From Butyricimonas paravirosa (lineage in GTDB: Bacteria; Bacteroidota; Bacteroidia; Bacteroidales; Marinifilaceae), in NCBI RefSeq assembly GCF_032878955.1, contig NZ_CP043839.1, positions 930,001 to 994,000 of the forward strand: a stretch of DNA of 64,000 bases. The letters are read 5' to 3'. Below are positions 37,601 through 45,388 of this stretch, in pieces (position 1 is the stretch's first letter; every line of letters begins with the position of its first letter). Under the pieces are notes generated by a model. It was not told the DNA's origin and searched no databases. It saw only the letters and a list, made by a program, of their open reading frames with translations. The position numbers were made by a program, and so were the translations under genes.

Positions 37601-38009
37601 TATCTACAACCCGTCCCGTAATCGTGACCTTTTTCACTTCCTGCACCGGAGCATCTGCCCGCTTGATCACGATAACATCTTGTTGCACGACATACGTCAA
37701 ACCCGTTCCTTTCAAGCAAATATCCAACGCCTCATAGACATCCTTGTCCTTCACCTCCACGCTCACTTTCCCCGCCTTCAACAAATCATTCGCGTTGTAA
37801 GCGAATACAAACCCGGATCGTTTTTCAAGTTCCCAGATGACATCTTTCATCAAAGCATCTTTCATCGAAAAGCTAATCTTAGGTCCCGGCAATAAAACAT
37901 TATTGCTCGCATGTCCCCATTGGGGAAGAAATAGAGCCACTTGTATTACAAGCAACACATACCTCATTTTTATTCCCCATTTATAGGGGAATCCATGATT
38001 TTTTTTCAT
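34620..38009 (-). CDS. SusC/RagA TonB-dependent receptor with STN domain, locus 2
   Basis: 1129 residues. Signal peptide, STN module (about 45-118, SMKDALMKDVIWELEKRSGF), carboxypeptidase-regulatory-like domain (about 128-210), plug (EEVVVTGMFTRKASS to AANGVVVIETK) and barrel ending NFSLQMTF. The whole chain aligns by eye with the first-locus receptor (shared GPSxIT-type plug phrases and SLGIDPATGRE). The STN module fits control by the upstream FecR protein. Start MKKNHGFPYKWG at 38009 is ATG. Confidence 0.95.
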   Translation of the reverse strand: MKKNHGFPYKWGIKMRYVLLVIQVALFLPQWGHASNNVLLPGPKISFSMKDALMKDVIWELEKRSGFVFAYNANDLLKAGKVSVEVKDKDVYEALDICLKGTGLTYVVQQDVIVIKRADAPVQEVKKVTITGRVVDKDSLPLPGVTILLKHTTMGVVTDQNGRYSITIPDVQEPVLIFTFVGMKSREVKYMGNNVINIVLEDDVTEVEEVVVTGMFTRKASSFTGSATTIKGDELLKVGNQNVFQSLKSMEPGLMIFESLEFGSDPNRIPDMQLRGTSVITMGDNSDLDLRGNYENNPNIPLFILDGFEASAVKIFDLDINRVESVTILKDAAAKAIYGSKAANGVVVIETKRNVSKNLRVSYSGSVDVQAPDLSSYNLCNAEEKLEAERIYGMYTPSSRENVDDILRLEKLYMERLSKVKAGVDTDWLAKPLRNGVGHKHSLMIELGDKNIQLVANVSYNDVVGVMKGSDRTNVAGSVFASYRNNKFKFRNELSVNMNKSNDSPYGSFAEYSKLNPYWSPVDEYGQIAKNAGDEEAFYGNPLYNATLNTSLKDKYTEVTDNFEGEYDILQGFKAKVRIGFNRKFSRSDQFYPANHLKFNTEQELQKKGSYQINEGESQTMNYDFSLNFSRQVKELHYLFGFLSYSLDETTYEENIYKAEGFPSDRMNSIFFARQYAEDTKPQGAESTTRNIGVNAVFNYSYDDRLLFDATFRTNASSQFGANQRWGNFWSLGAGWNMHNEKWLRSKEWFSRLKLRASVGSTGSQGNNAYQSLATYNYSEKNYENKLGAYLMGMENKDLKWQKKMDYNVGMDMSVKNNFNLVFDYYQSTTENLLVAFTLPPSTGFTTVQENVGKVRNTGIELSMSYMVLSHPQDRTFLTLSLRAAHNKNRVVKISDSMKAYNEKMDEMAESDSKLVTKYYDGVSMNAIWAVRSLGIDPATGREIYLTKDGVSTYEYRAEDMVVCGDNLPKLRGSFGINLGYKGFGLNVMCMYELGAKMYNETLVDRVENVNMSYAVDKRVLEGRWQKPGDKVRFRSLKQVWDPEKQAYKVDEKTYATSRFVQKKNELNISSINFSYDFFRHAFVKKMGMERLSVAFYMNDVAKLSTIKTERGLSYPFARNYNFSLQMTF

Positions 38010-38039
38010 AACTTTGAGTGTTTATTTATTTAACTTTAT

Positions 38040-38093
38040 AGTACTTTTACCACAAAGTACTTATTCAAGCGGGAGATGTACCACCATCTTCCG
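38040..38093 (-). terminator. Two hairpins between fecR and susC (attenuator candidate), locus 2
   Basis: AGTACTTT (38040-38047) pairs perfectly with 38054-38061. A second, 9-bp imperfect stem lies at 38070-38078 with 38085-38093, immediately after the fecR stop at 38096. Neither has a long T-run. Confidence 0.5.
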
Positions 38094-38095
38094 TT

Positions 38096-39274
38096 TTATT
38101 TTCTCTTTCTAATCCATATTTTTCTACCGTGAATACTCGTTTCAATAGTACCCGTCGCCTCGAATACTTTCAATAAAGGTTCTATCGTTGCATGGCGACT
38201 AAAATTACACCCGAAAGGATAATCCTTCACCTCCTCGTCCTCGTACACCACGTCAACATCATACCAACGGGATATAATTTTCATCACCTCTTTCAAAGGT
38301 TTCTCCTTAAAACGTAAACGCCCTTCTTTCCAAGCCATCGCATAGGACACATCCACCTCGCTCACCAGCATGGAATGATCTCCCCGGTTGAGAGCCGACT
38401 GTTCCCCGGGATGAAGAACCACGCTTTCCCCGCTGACTTCCGAAGAAATCTTCACGGAACCCCGAACCAACGTCGTGCGTATAACAGAATCCTCCGCGTA
38501 AGCGGAAACATTAAACTCCGTTCCCAAAACTTTTATCGCCATCTGGGAAGTCTTCACGATAAAAGGAGCATCCTCATTATGAACAACCTGAAAATAGGCC
38601 TCCCCTTCCAACTCTACCACCCGTTCCCCCTTCCCGAACTTTGTCGGGAAACGCAATTTTGAATCTGCATTCATGTAGACCTCCGTCCCGTCAGACAAAG
38701 TCAAAGAAAACTCTCCCCCGCGAGGAATAACCAGCTCATGGTATACCGACTTCTCTTGCTTATCATCAACACCACTCTCGTAACTGATATGTTCTTTCAG
38801 AACGTTAATCTTGGTTCCATCCGATTCTTTCAGTGTCTTTTCTTGCTGCTGTTCCAACACCACGGGTAAACCGTCTGCCAATATAAGAATTGCCTTACTC
38901 GTTCCAGAAGTAATTGTTTGCACCATTTCCACCTTATCTTTACGGGAATAATACACTTGGTGTAATAAAACGGCAATAGCCAGAGGTAAGACAAACATCG
39001 CCACGTAACGCATCCAATAGATCCGACGGCGACGTCCCCCCAGCCGAGATTCACGTTTAAGTTCCAAAGCTTTCCACCCCTTCTCCACGTTAATGGAACG
39101 AGTTGCTTTCCCTTTTTCAATCTGATAAGACTCCGATGTTACCCGTTCAAACCACGTGCGGTTCTTTTCTGACGAAGAAAGCCAATCGGACAGATACTTT
39201 TGTTCTTCATCCGTCAAATTGTTGGCAAGATACTTCCCCACCAAAATCGCAACATCAAACTTCGCTTTATCCAT
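38096..39274 (-). CDS. FecR family anti-sigma factor, locus 2
   Basis: 392 residues. A cytoplasmic N-terminal region (about 1-80, DVAILVGKYLANNLTDEEQKYL-type start) binds the sigma factor; one transmembrane helix follows (about 87-107, MRYVAMFVLPLAIAVLLH); then the FecR core (HELVIPRGGEFSLTLSDG, MNADSKLRFPTKF, VLGTEFNVSAYAED, HPGEQSALNRG) and the STN-like tail (GCNFSRHATIEPLLKVFEAT). It relays the occupancy of the TonB receptor to the sigma factor. The gene is intact and serves as the template for reconstructing the disrupted first-locus copy. It follows sigma by 95 bp. Confidence 0.95.
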   Translation of the reverse strand: MDKAKFDVAILVGKYLANNLTDEEQKYLSDWLSSSEKNRTWFERVTSESYQIEKGKATRSINVEKGWKALELKRESRLGGRRRRIYWMRYVAMFVLPLAIAVLLHQVYYSRKDKVEMVQTITSGTSKAILILADGLPVVLEQQQEKTLKESDGTKINVLKEHISYESGVDDKQEKSVYHELVIPRGGEFSLTLSDGTEVYMNADSKLRFPTKFGKGERVVELEGEAYFQVVHNEDAPFIVKTSQMAIKVLGTEFNVSAYAEDSVIRTTLVRGSVKISSEVSGESVVLHPGEQSALNRGDHSMLVSEVDVSYAMAWKEGRLRFKEKPLKEVMKIISRWYDVDVVYEDEEVKDYPFGCNFSRHATIEPLLKVFEATGTIETSIHGRKIWIRKRK

Positions 39275-39369
39275 ACTACTTGTATTGAATATTTATCAAT
39301 TCTTTCAATCTTACAACACAAGAAATGGTAGATCGGGTATGTTGCATTCAATTATTTAACATTTATTAA

Positions 39370-39945
39370 TCAAAGAAACAGATATAAGAAAAATATATCC
39401 AACAGGTAATAATAATCTTTCATACTCTCTTTCAATCTCTTGTACGCCTCTTTCTTATAGGCATGCACAGCATTCTCGGACACTCCCATTTTTTGAGCAA
39501 TATCTGCATTCTTCAATCCTTCCAAGGCGTAATTGATCACGTTCCGCATCTGTGGCGGCAAATGCTCAATCGCCCGGTAAAATACACGATATGCCTCTTC
39601 CTCCATGACTTGATTATGAAAAAATTCATCCGAGTCCATGGCAATATCCTCCGTCACCGGCAAATCCTCACGCTTATTCCGAAGTAAATTCAAACAATCA
39701 TGGCGAACCACCACGTAAAGAAAAGATTTTATCTTATAGTAATTATCAAAATCCATGTGCCTGTCCCAATATTTCAAAAAAGCCTCCTGAACCACGTCCG
39801 CCGCCGCTTCCCGCTCTCCAAGGAAACGTTCTGCAAACAGACACAAAGCCGTATAGAACTCATCGAATAAAACTCGAAAAGCACCTTCATCACCCTTCTG
39901 TAGTTGGTCTATGAATATATCTATATCCTTCTTTATCACTCTCAT
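39370..39945 (-). CDS. ECF RNA polymerase sigma-70 factor, locus 2
   Basis: 191 residues, starting MRVIKKDIDIFI. Region 2 (AADVVQEAFLKYWDRH) and region 4 (LEGLKNADIAQKMGVSENAV) are clear. It is strongly similar to the first-locus factor, including the C-terminal YKKEAYK and DYYYLL ending. It heads the second operon and should be held and activated by the downstream FecR. A promoter-like box is about 31 bp upstream. Confidence 0.93.
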   Translation of the reverse strand: MRVIKKDIDIFIDQLQKGDEGAFRVLFDEFYTALCLFAERFLGEREAAADVVQEAFLKYWDRHMDFDNYYKIKSFLYVVVRHDCLNLLRNKREDLPVTEDIAMDSDEFFHNQVMEEEAYRVFYRAIEHLPPQMRNVINYALEGLKNADIAQKMGVSENAVHAYKKEAYKRLKESMKDYYYLLDIFFLYLFL

Positions 39946-39975
39946 AAACGGCTCCCTCGGATCTAATAATTATTA

Positions 39976-39983
39976 CAAAAATA
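39976..39983 (-). promoter_or_regulatory. -7 box for sigma gene, locus 2
   Basis: The minus strand reads TATTTTTG, matching TAnnTTTG, about 31 bp before the sigma ATG. A TTG-like -33 is about 22 bp further upstream, longer than usual. Confidence 0.5.
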
Positions 39984-40043
39984 ATAATTTAATCCGGAAT
40001 GCCATCAATTATATTCACCTTTAAGCCTATCATCCACAAAACA

Positions 40044-40070
40044 ATAAATCCCGGCTTCACCGGGATTTAT
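40044..40070 (-). terminator. Intrinsic terminator of locus 3 operon
   Basis: A perfect 11-bp stem (ATAAATCCCGG and its complement) with loop CTTCA lies about 20 bp past the stop at 40091. It separates the third operon from the sigma promoter of the second. Confidence 0.8.
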
Positions 40071-40090
40071 ATACAAAATTACAAATAAGA

Positions 40091-40771
40091 CTATTTTTTA
40101 TGATCATTTTTATACTTTTCTTTCAACTCCCAAACCTCCCGGAGCATCACGGAATCTCTGGTACAAAATTCAAAATCCCATGATAGACTTTCTATAAACA
40201 TCGTGTAACCATACAATTGTATCATTGTTTTATAGTTTTGGAAAGCATAAGCCCTCCTTACCTTTTCACTCTTCACGTTATACAAAACGTCCATTGATCT
40301 CTCCCACACAGATGCCCGAGGTGATTTCCAAGCGTAATAACTATCCAACAAACCCATAATCTCCATATCAGACAACAAATCCAAATCCGGAGAGTCAATA
40401 TCCAAATCATCCAAACGCCTCTCCAACTCATCCTCCAATGTTGCAGCACCTTTTACCTCTTTTTGTTTCACATATTTCCCCAAAGAATTTAAATACCCCA
40501 ATTTATGATACAAAATAGCTTTTTTCTTCGAATCTACACTCGATAGAGAATCTATCATGGAACAAGCTTTCTTTTCTATATCCACGAAATAACGCATATA
40601 TTTTTCGGGTGACAAATTCATATATTCCGGTTCTTGCAAAAGATTATAACAAGAATAAAGTTTTTGCAATATCTTACCGTCTTGGTCGGTTCCATTTTGC
40701 CCGACAGTAATAAATCTTATTCCTATAGTAAAGAATAATAACATGCATAATACACCATATCTTTTCATCAT
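40091..40771 (-). CDS. Secreted helical protein, TlpA N-terminal domain without thioredoxin
   Basis: 226 residues with a signal peptide (MMKRYGVLCMLLFF). The rest matches the helical region that precedes the thioredoxin fold in the TlpA proteins at 50971 and 40768: DIDSPDLDLLSDMEIMGLL here compares with DLDSPSLELLDDIDVANLL there, and VLYNVKSEKVRRAYAF with VLYNIKSEKIRNPYVL. The chain stops just where the thioredoxin part would begin, and no thioredoxin remnant follows before the terminator. It overlaps the previous gene by four bases (ATGA), so it is translationally coupled. It may be a partner or decoy of the TlpA proteins; function unknown. Confidence 0.75.
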   Translation of the reverse strand: MMKRYGVLCMLLFFTIGIRFITVGQNGTDQDGKILQKLYSCYNLLQEPEYMNLSPEKYMRYFVDIEKKACSMIDSLSSVDSKKKAILYHKLGYLNSLGKYVKQKEVKGAATLEDELERRLDDLDIDSPDLDLLSDMEIMGLLDSYYAWKSPRASVWERSMDVLYNVKSEKVRRAYAFQNYKTMIQLYGYTMFIESLSWDFEFCTRDSVMLREVWELKEKYKNDHKK

Positions 40772-41862
40772 CTTATACCAACTTCTTTATTAAATATTTT
40801 CGTGAATTCTTTCTCAGAAGGAGCAATATGCCATGCATCCACGATTTTTCCTTCCGGATCAATTAGCACGTAACGCAAAAGGACACCAACGGCATAATCT
40901 GTCATAAATTGAGAGATATTACTTTCACAACGCATATGAACCATCTTACCTGCAAAATCTTTTTCTCTCAAAAATTTAGCCCATCCCTCCTGACCGACAT
41001 TCAAAGCAAAAGACATGATAACGATATGATCGTAATTCTCATATTGTTTCGAAGTCTCTATCAGACCGGGCATTGCCTTTATACATGGTCCACACGTTGT
41101 AGCCCAAATATCCATCAACACATATTTTCCCCTAAAATCAGATAATTGGTAAGTTTTCCCATCTTCATCCATCATGGTAAACGCAGGGGCAACCTTTCCT
41201 TTACTCAAAGCCAAACATTTAGCCCTAAGTTCTTCGCTAAAAGCTAAAAGCTGAGAATCTCTCGAATAACGTTTTACATCTTTCATCAACATACGCAATG
41301 AATCCGAATAACCATAATACGCCATATATCCTTGTAAGATAGGTTGCACGAATCTACGCTGAAATTCACCATTTCGAGAATTTTTAAGCACATAAGTTCC
41401 CCTTTTTATGGACATTCCTATTTTGTTATTCATCATGTATCTTCCATACAAGTTGGCTTCATATATATAGGGTAATTCGTCTATAAAAGGAGACTTCATA
41501 TCCAATCCCTTAAGCCGTTTCTTGTATTTTTTTGTCAAATCCGTCCCTCCTCTATCCACGTATAGTCCCAATGTATTCATTACATTTTTATAGGCAACTA
41601 ATTCAGCTTTAGCTTTAAGAGCATCTGTTGGCAAAGAATCTATCATCAACATAACAGCTAGATCAACCTCATCAAAACATTTACTATACTCTTCTGCAGG
41701 AAGTGTTGCCTTGTCTTTCTGATTTAGAACATTATACATCAAATCTATTTTCGAATACACCTTTTCTTCCTGTGTTTGCCCCATACTCGGCACAACACCT
41801 AACAAATTGAACAAAAACAATAAAATTACACCTGTGATTTTCATACGTTCTATTTTATTCAT
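40768..41862 (-). CDS. TlpA-family thioredoxin-like protein, cis-proline replaced, locus 3
   Basis: 364 residues: signal peptide ending VPSMGQ, a helical N-terminal region (about 30-225), then a thioredoxin fold with WATTCGPC near residue 258. In thioredoxins the CxxC is faced by a cis-proline; the paralogue at 50971 has TGIPRYILID but this protein has VGVLLRYVLID, so the proline is Leu. Cys is retained, so redox chemistry is possible but substrate handling probably differs. No lipoprotein signal, so likely periplasmic. It lies about 20 bp after the DUF4369-type TlpA gene and overlaps the next gene by four bases. Confidence 0.88.
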   Translation of the reverse strand: MNKIERMKITGVILLFLFNLLGVVPSMGQTQEEKVYSKIDLMYNVLNQKDKATLPAEEYSKCFDEVDLAVMLMIDSLPTDALKAKAELVAYKNVMNTLGLYVDRGGTDLTKKYKKRLKGLDMKSPFIDELPYIYEANLYGRYMMNNKIGMSIKRGTYVLKNSRNGEFQRRFVQPILQGYMAYYGYSDSLRMLMKDVKRYSRDSQLLAFSEELRAKCLALSKGKVAPAFTMMDEDGKTYQLSDFRGKYVLMDIWATTCGPCIKAMPGLIETSKQYENYDHIVIMSFALNVGQEGWAKFLREKDFAGKMVHMRCESNISQFMTDYAVGVLLRYVLIDPEGKIVDAWHIAPSEKEFTKIFNKEVGIR

Positions 41863-41884
41863 ATTTCTAACTAACCAACTTGCA

Positions 41885-42982
41885 CTACTCCTCCGTTACC
41901 TCAAGAAGTTTATCACGCAATTGATTCCTCCGAATATTCTTGGCAATAATATTTCCATCCCGATCTAATAAAACGATAAAAGGAATAAACTGAATCCCCA
42001 TCGCTTTCCGAATCTTCGAATTTTTCCAACCATTTTTATCATGCAAGCTCATCCAAGGAATTTGCTCCTCTTCACACGCCTCTTTCCATTTCTCAACAGA
42101 ATCATCAAACGATATACTCACGAAACGGACTCCCTTTACGGCAAACTCTTTGTGCAATATTCTTAGATTTTTCATCTCTTGCCGACAAGGTCCACACCAA
42201 GAGGCCCAAAAATCCAGCACGACAAAATTCCCTTTCAAAGAATCTATCACGACTAACTCTCCCTGCTCAGTCTCGGCTTGAATCTCCGGACAAGGCACCC
42301 CCAACGCAGAAACAGCCAACTCATCAACCTGTTGTTTCACCTCCCTGCCCTGTGCTGTTTGTTGCATGGAAGGGGAGAGAAGAGCATATAGCTCTTTCCC
42401 CTTTTCATAACTTCCTTTTATTTCCGTGTTTGCCAGAAATATTGAAAAAATATTATCCGGATGAGTTTTTATAAAGTCTCTTACTAGCACGTAGCGTTTT
42501 TCATCCAATTTCAACATCTGACTCATCACGTCATCGGCCGCATGTTGGTCTTCTTGTTGTATAATCTCTCGATAAATAGCCTGAAGTTCCCGAAATTCTT
42601 TCTGATAATTTTCTTCTAGTAATAAATAAAATTCTTGTTCCAATTCATTAGCCAAAGAACCTTTCACATCAGAATTATTCAGCTGCTTGTAATCACCCTT
42701 TAACTGTATTTTCTCTCCATCGAGGAAAAGATATAACACTTTCCTGTTGATCTGTAACGTATAACGACCTTTCTCCGGCAACACTCCTTCTAACACAAAT
42801 CGACCTTTCTCTATCGCAGAAGAAAGTAGAAAGGAATCTTTCTCCCCGAAAGTCCTTAAATATGCCGTTCCATACTTTACCCCCTCTAATTCTCCCTGAA
42901 TAGATACCGTATAAACAGCATCTCGATTACAAGACAACAAAAGAGTTAAAGACAATAGAATCCAATTCCTAACTTTTCTCAT
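41885..42982 (-). CDS. TlpA-family thioredoxin lipoprotein (DUF4369-type), locus 3
   Basis: About 365 residues with a lipoprotein signal ending LLLSC. A DUF4369-like beta domain (about 15-110) is followed by a helical linker and a thioredoxin fold with WASWCGPC near residue 264 and cis-proline in FIPFIVLLD. It is a close paralogue of the protein at 52067 (shared RQEMKNLR, DDSVEKWK, EEEQIPW, AKNIRRN). The frame extends to 43012, but that would overlap the upstream gene by 20 bp, so the ATG at 42982 is used. Membrane-anchored periplasmic thiol oxidoreductase; partner unknown. Confidence 0.9.
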   Translation of the reverse strand: MRKVRNWILLSLTLLLSCNRDAVYTVSIQGELEGVKYGTAYLRTFGEKDSFLLSSAIEKGRFVLEGVLPEKGRYTLQINRKVLYLFLDGEKIQLKGDYKQLNNSDVKGSLANELEQEFYLLLEENYQKEFRELQAIYREIIQQEDQHAADDVMSQMLKLDEKRYVLVRDFIKTHPDNIFSIFLANTEIKGSYEKGKELYALLSPSMQQTAQGREVKQQVDELAVSALGVPCPEIQAETEQGELVVIDSLKGNFVVLDFWASWCGPCRQEMKNLRILHKEFAVKGVRFVSISFDDSVEKWKEACEEEQIPWMSLHDKNGWKNSKIRKAMGIQFIPFIVLLDRDGNIIAKNIRRNQLRDKLLEVTEE

Positions 42983-42992
42983 ATCCAGCATT

Positions 42993-43898
42993 TCAATTTT
43001 GTACATCATCACCTATAGCTTGCAAATCAATATTATACTCCTCTTTAAAGTGATTGATCATATAATCATATTTCTTACGAATCATCTGCTTTTTATCAAT
43101 ATCCGGATGCAAGATTCCACCCGGGGCAATCAATTGTTCATACGGGGTTGAAACAATGGCTTTCACGTATTGCTCCCAATCGCCCGCGATGGTTCGATAA
43201 CTATAATGAAGAATACCAAACTCGTACATATTCGCAGCTGTCATGGAAGCACCATAATTTGTTACGGAAGTAAATGCTGTCGAACGCTTTATCAATTCTT
43301 TATCTGCTAATCGCTGCAAAAAGACACAGACCGCATCATTTTTAAAAGCATTAATCTGTTCGGAAGTCATCGTCTTCACGTTTGCATTTCCCCAATTAAA
43401 TGCAAGATAGTCATACCCGGAATAAGCGTTTACCAACGTACGGGGCAAGACTTCCGGCATCCCGGTACTTGAATATATTATATAATCAAACACACTGGAC
43501 AATAATACTCTATATGGCATGGTTCGCAATAGCAAGGTGTCCGAAAAGTATTTTAAGAAATGATTTTCCAATAAATCCAACTGTTCTCCTACATAATTTT
43601 CATCGGCAGGCAAGGCATCATACCCTGCTACAATTCTATTATTCACCGTGTCAAATCGCCAACGAATATCCGTACTCACTCCCCAATAATAATCTTTATC
43701 AACGAATTTATAATAAATTCTAGTGTTGTATTTATTTGACAACTCCACGATACGAGCATCATAATCATGATTTCCTTGAGGTAAACTATACAACCCATCA
43801 AATGTTTCGGGATCTGTTGACGGAGAAATACTATCCTCGCTACAACTTACAATCACTCCCATTAACATTCCAATCAATATCCATATTCTTGTTTTCAT
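42993..43898 (-). CDS. Metallopeptidase-like (Mx1-type) lipoprotein lacking HExxH, locus 3
   Basis: 301 residues, lipoprotein signal ending VIVSC. The layout resembles the putative zinc-binding metallopeptidases found after SusD in Bacteroidota: YNTRIYYKFVD near residue 55, a segment around MPYRVLLSSVF (compare PKQILLVGS-type), and later SVTNYGASMTAANMYEFGILHYSYRT. The zinc motif HExxH expected between them is absent; the region reads FKNDAVCVFLQRLADKE. The paralogue at 61642 lacks it as well. Assignment is by eye and of moderate confidence. It is likely surface-exposed; binding rather than hydrolysis is inferred. It lies 7 bp after susD. Confidence 0.6.
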   Translation of the reverse strand: MKTRIWILIGMLMGVIVSCSEDSISPSTDPETFDGLYSLPQGNHDYDARIVELSNKYNTRIYYKFVDKDYYWGVSTDIRWRFDTVNNRIVAGYDALPADENYVGEQLDLLENHFLKYFSDTLLLRTMPYRVLLSSVFDYIIYSSTGMPEVLPRTLVNAYSGYDYLAFNWGNANVKTMTSEQINAFKNDAVCVFLQRLADKELIKRSTAFTSVTNYGASMTAANMYEFGILHYSYRTIAGDWEQYVKAIVSTPYEQLIAPGGILHPDIDKKQMIRKKYDYMINHFKEEYNIDLQAIGDDVQN

Positions 43899-43905
43899 AC
43901 TTTAT

Positions 43906-45375
43906 CTATTTTAAATTCGGATTTCTATCTGAAACATTACGAGGTATTGGCAAAACATACTTGTCACTTTTCTCTTCCAAAACAAACGTCACGGGCATTC
44001 CTGCCTCAAGAGTCAGTATATGAACAATTTCAGGCATCCCGTTACGACGCAAATCAAACCAGCGATGTTCTTCAAAACTCAGCTCCCGGCGACGCTCATC
44101 CAAACAAAATTCCAATAACGCCTCCCCGTTTTTGTCTATATCCTTATACAATTCCGTACGTGTATCAAAACGACGGGACCGCAAGTAATTCAAATCCTTT
44201 AAAGCCGCTTTTCTTAATTCGTCATTACCATTCTGCAAATACAACCGAATTTGTGCCTCCGCCCGATTCAAATAAGCCTCTGCCACTCTCATCCCTTTAG
44301 AAGTGCCGGTAATAGCTTTTTGTCCGTATTGTATTCTTGTTGAACCCGATTGTGAATAACTGCGATAATAACATCCTAATCTTAAATCCGCAGAATTACC
44401 CCCTTTATCTTTTTCATATAAATCTTTTAATTCTTCCGATGCCTGGAAGGCAACCGGAGCATTGTAAAGATAAAAAAAAGGACCAAATTCATTATTTCTT
44501 GAATATCTCCAGATTCGTTCTTCACTAGCCTCATCAAAAACATTCTTCGTACCAAATGACCAATTAAACAAACCGCTTGCCATTACGATATCAGACAAAT
44601 TCAATAGCACCGGTTTACGCTCGATCACATAATCCGCATATTCTATTACCTTCTCCCACTTTTCTTCATAAAGATATAAACGGGATAATAAATTATAAGT
44701 AAATAGATCATTCGCTTTAAACGAATTATTATTCTGACCATATAGCTTCATCAAAGGTGCAGCCTCAAGCAAATCATTCTCTATTTGCTTGTACACCTGT
44801 TCCAAAGTGGCTCGTTTAGGTGCCTCATCTTTAACAGCAGACGAAAGCATTAACGGAATCCCAGATTCTTTGGAAAGGTCAATACCTTCCATATTATAAG
44901 GTCGTGCAAACAAATTGACCAACATAAAATGGTAATAAGCTCTCATCGTCAAGGCCTGTCCTTTTACATTACCCTTTTTGCTCACATCTCCTATCGCCGC
45001 ATCGATATTATCCAACACGACATTACACCCCATAATACGAGCATAATAATATTCCCACGTATTTATCGGGGTCTTTGTATTTTCTTCCAACCTCTCATAC
45101 ATATCTTCAGCCCAAGTAAAAACACCCGCTCCGGTTACCAAACATTGATACTGAGTCGAATTCGTAGGATAATTACTTTCCACATCATCTGTCAATAAAT
45201 CCAGATAAGACAAAATTGGTAATACAATCGGGTACGCTTCCCCCACCAACAACTGGTCCAAGTCATCAGCCGTACTCGGAATGATCTCATCCTGACTATA
45301 TTCATCCAAAAAATCACCACACCCGACAGCTAGTATCATTCCCAAAATAACTATACAATATTTTATATTTTTCAT
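43906..45375 (-). CDS. SusD/RagB family outer-membrane lipoprotein, locus 3
   Basis: 489 residues starting MKNIKYCIVILG, with a lipoprotein signal ending LAVGC. SusD landmarks: GDFLDEYSQDEIIPSTADDL at the start, KGQALTMRAYYHFMLVNLFA near residue 140, and the C-terminal ERRRELSFEEHRWFDLRRNG, the usual ending of RagB-type members. The TTG at 45384 is not preferred; this ATG fits better. It follows susC by about 13 bp and would form the lid of that receptor. Clearly more like the partial protein at the right edge than like the first two loci. Confidence 0.93.
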   Translation of the reverse strand: MKNIKYCIVILGMILAVGCGDFLDEYSQDEIIPSTADDLDQLLVGEAYPIVLPILSYLDLLTDDVESNYPTNSTQYQCLVTGAGVFTWAEDMYERLEENTKTPINTWEYYYARIMGCNVVLDNIDAAIGDVSKKGNVKGQALTMRAYYHFMLVNLFARPYNMEGIDLSKESGIPLMLSSAVKDEAPKRATLEQVYKQIENDLLEAAPLMKLYGQNNNSFKANDLFTYNLLSRLYLYEEKWEKVIEYADYVIERKPVLLNLSDIVMASGLFNWSFGTKNVFDEASEERIWRYSRNNEFGPFFYLYNAPVAFQASEELKDLYEKDKGGNSADLRLGCYYRSYSQSGSTRIQYGQKAITGTSKGMRVAEAYLNRAEAQIRLYLQNGNDELRKAALKDLNYLRSRRFDTRTELYKDIDKNGEALLEFCLDERRRELSFEEHRWFDLRRNGMPEIVHILTLEAGMPVTFVLEEKSDKYVLPIPRNVSDRNPNLK

Positions 45376-45388
45376 ATCATTCAAAATT

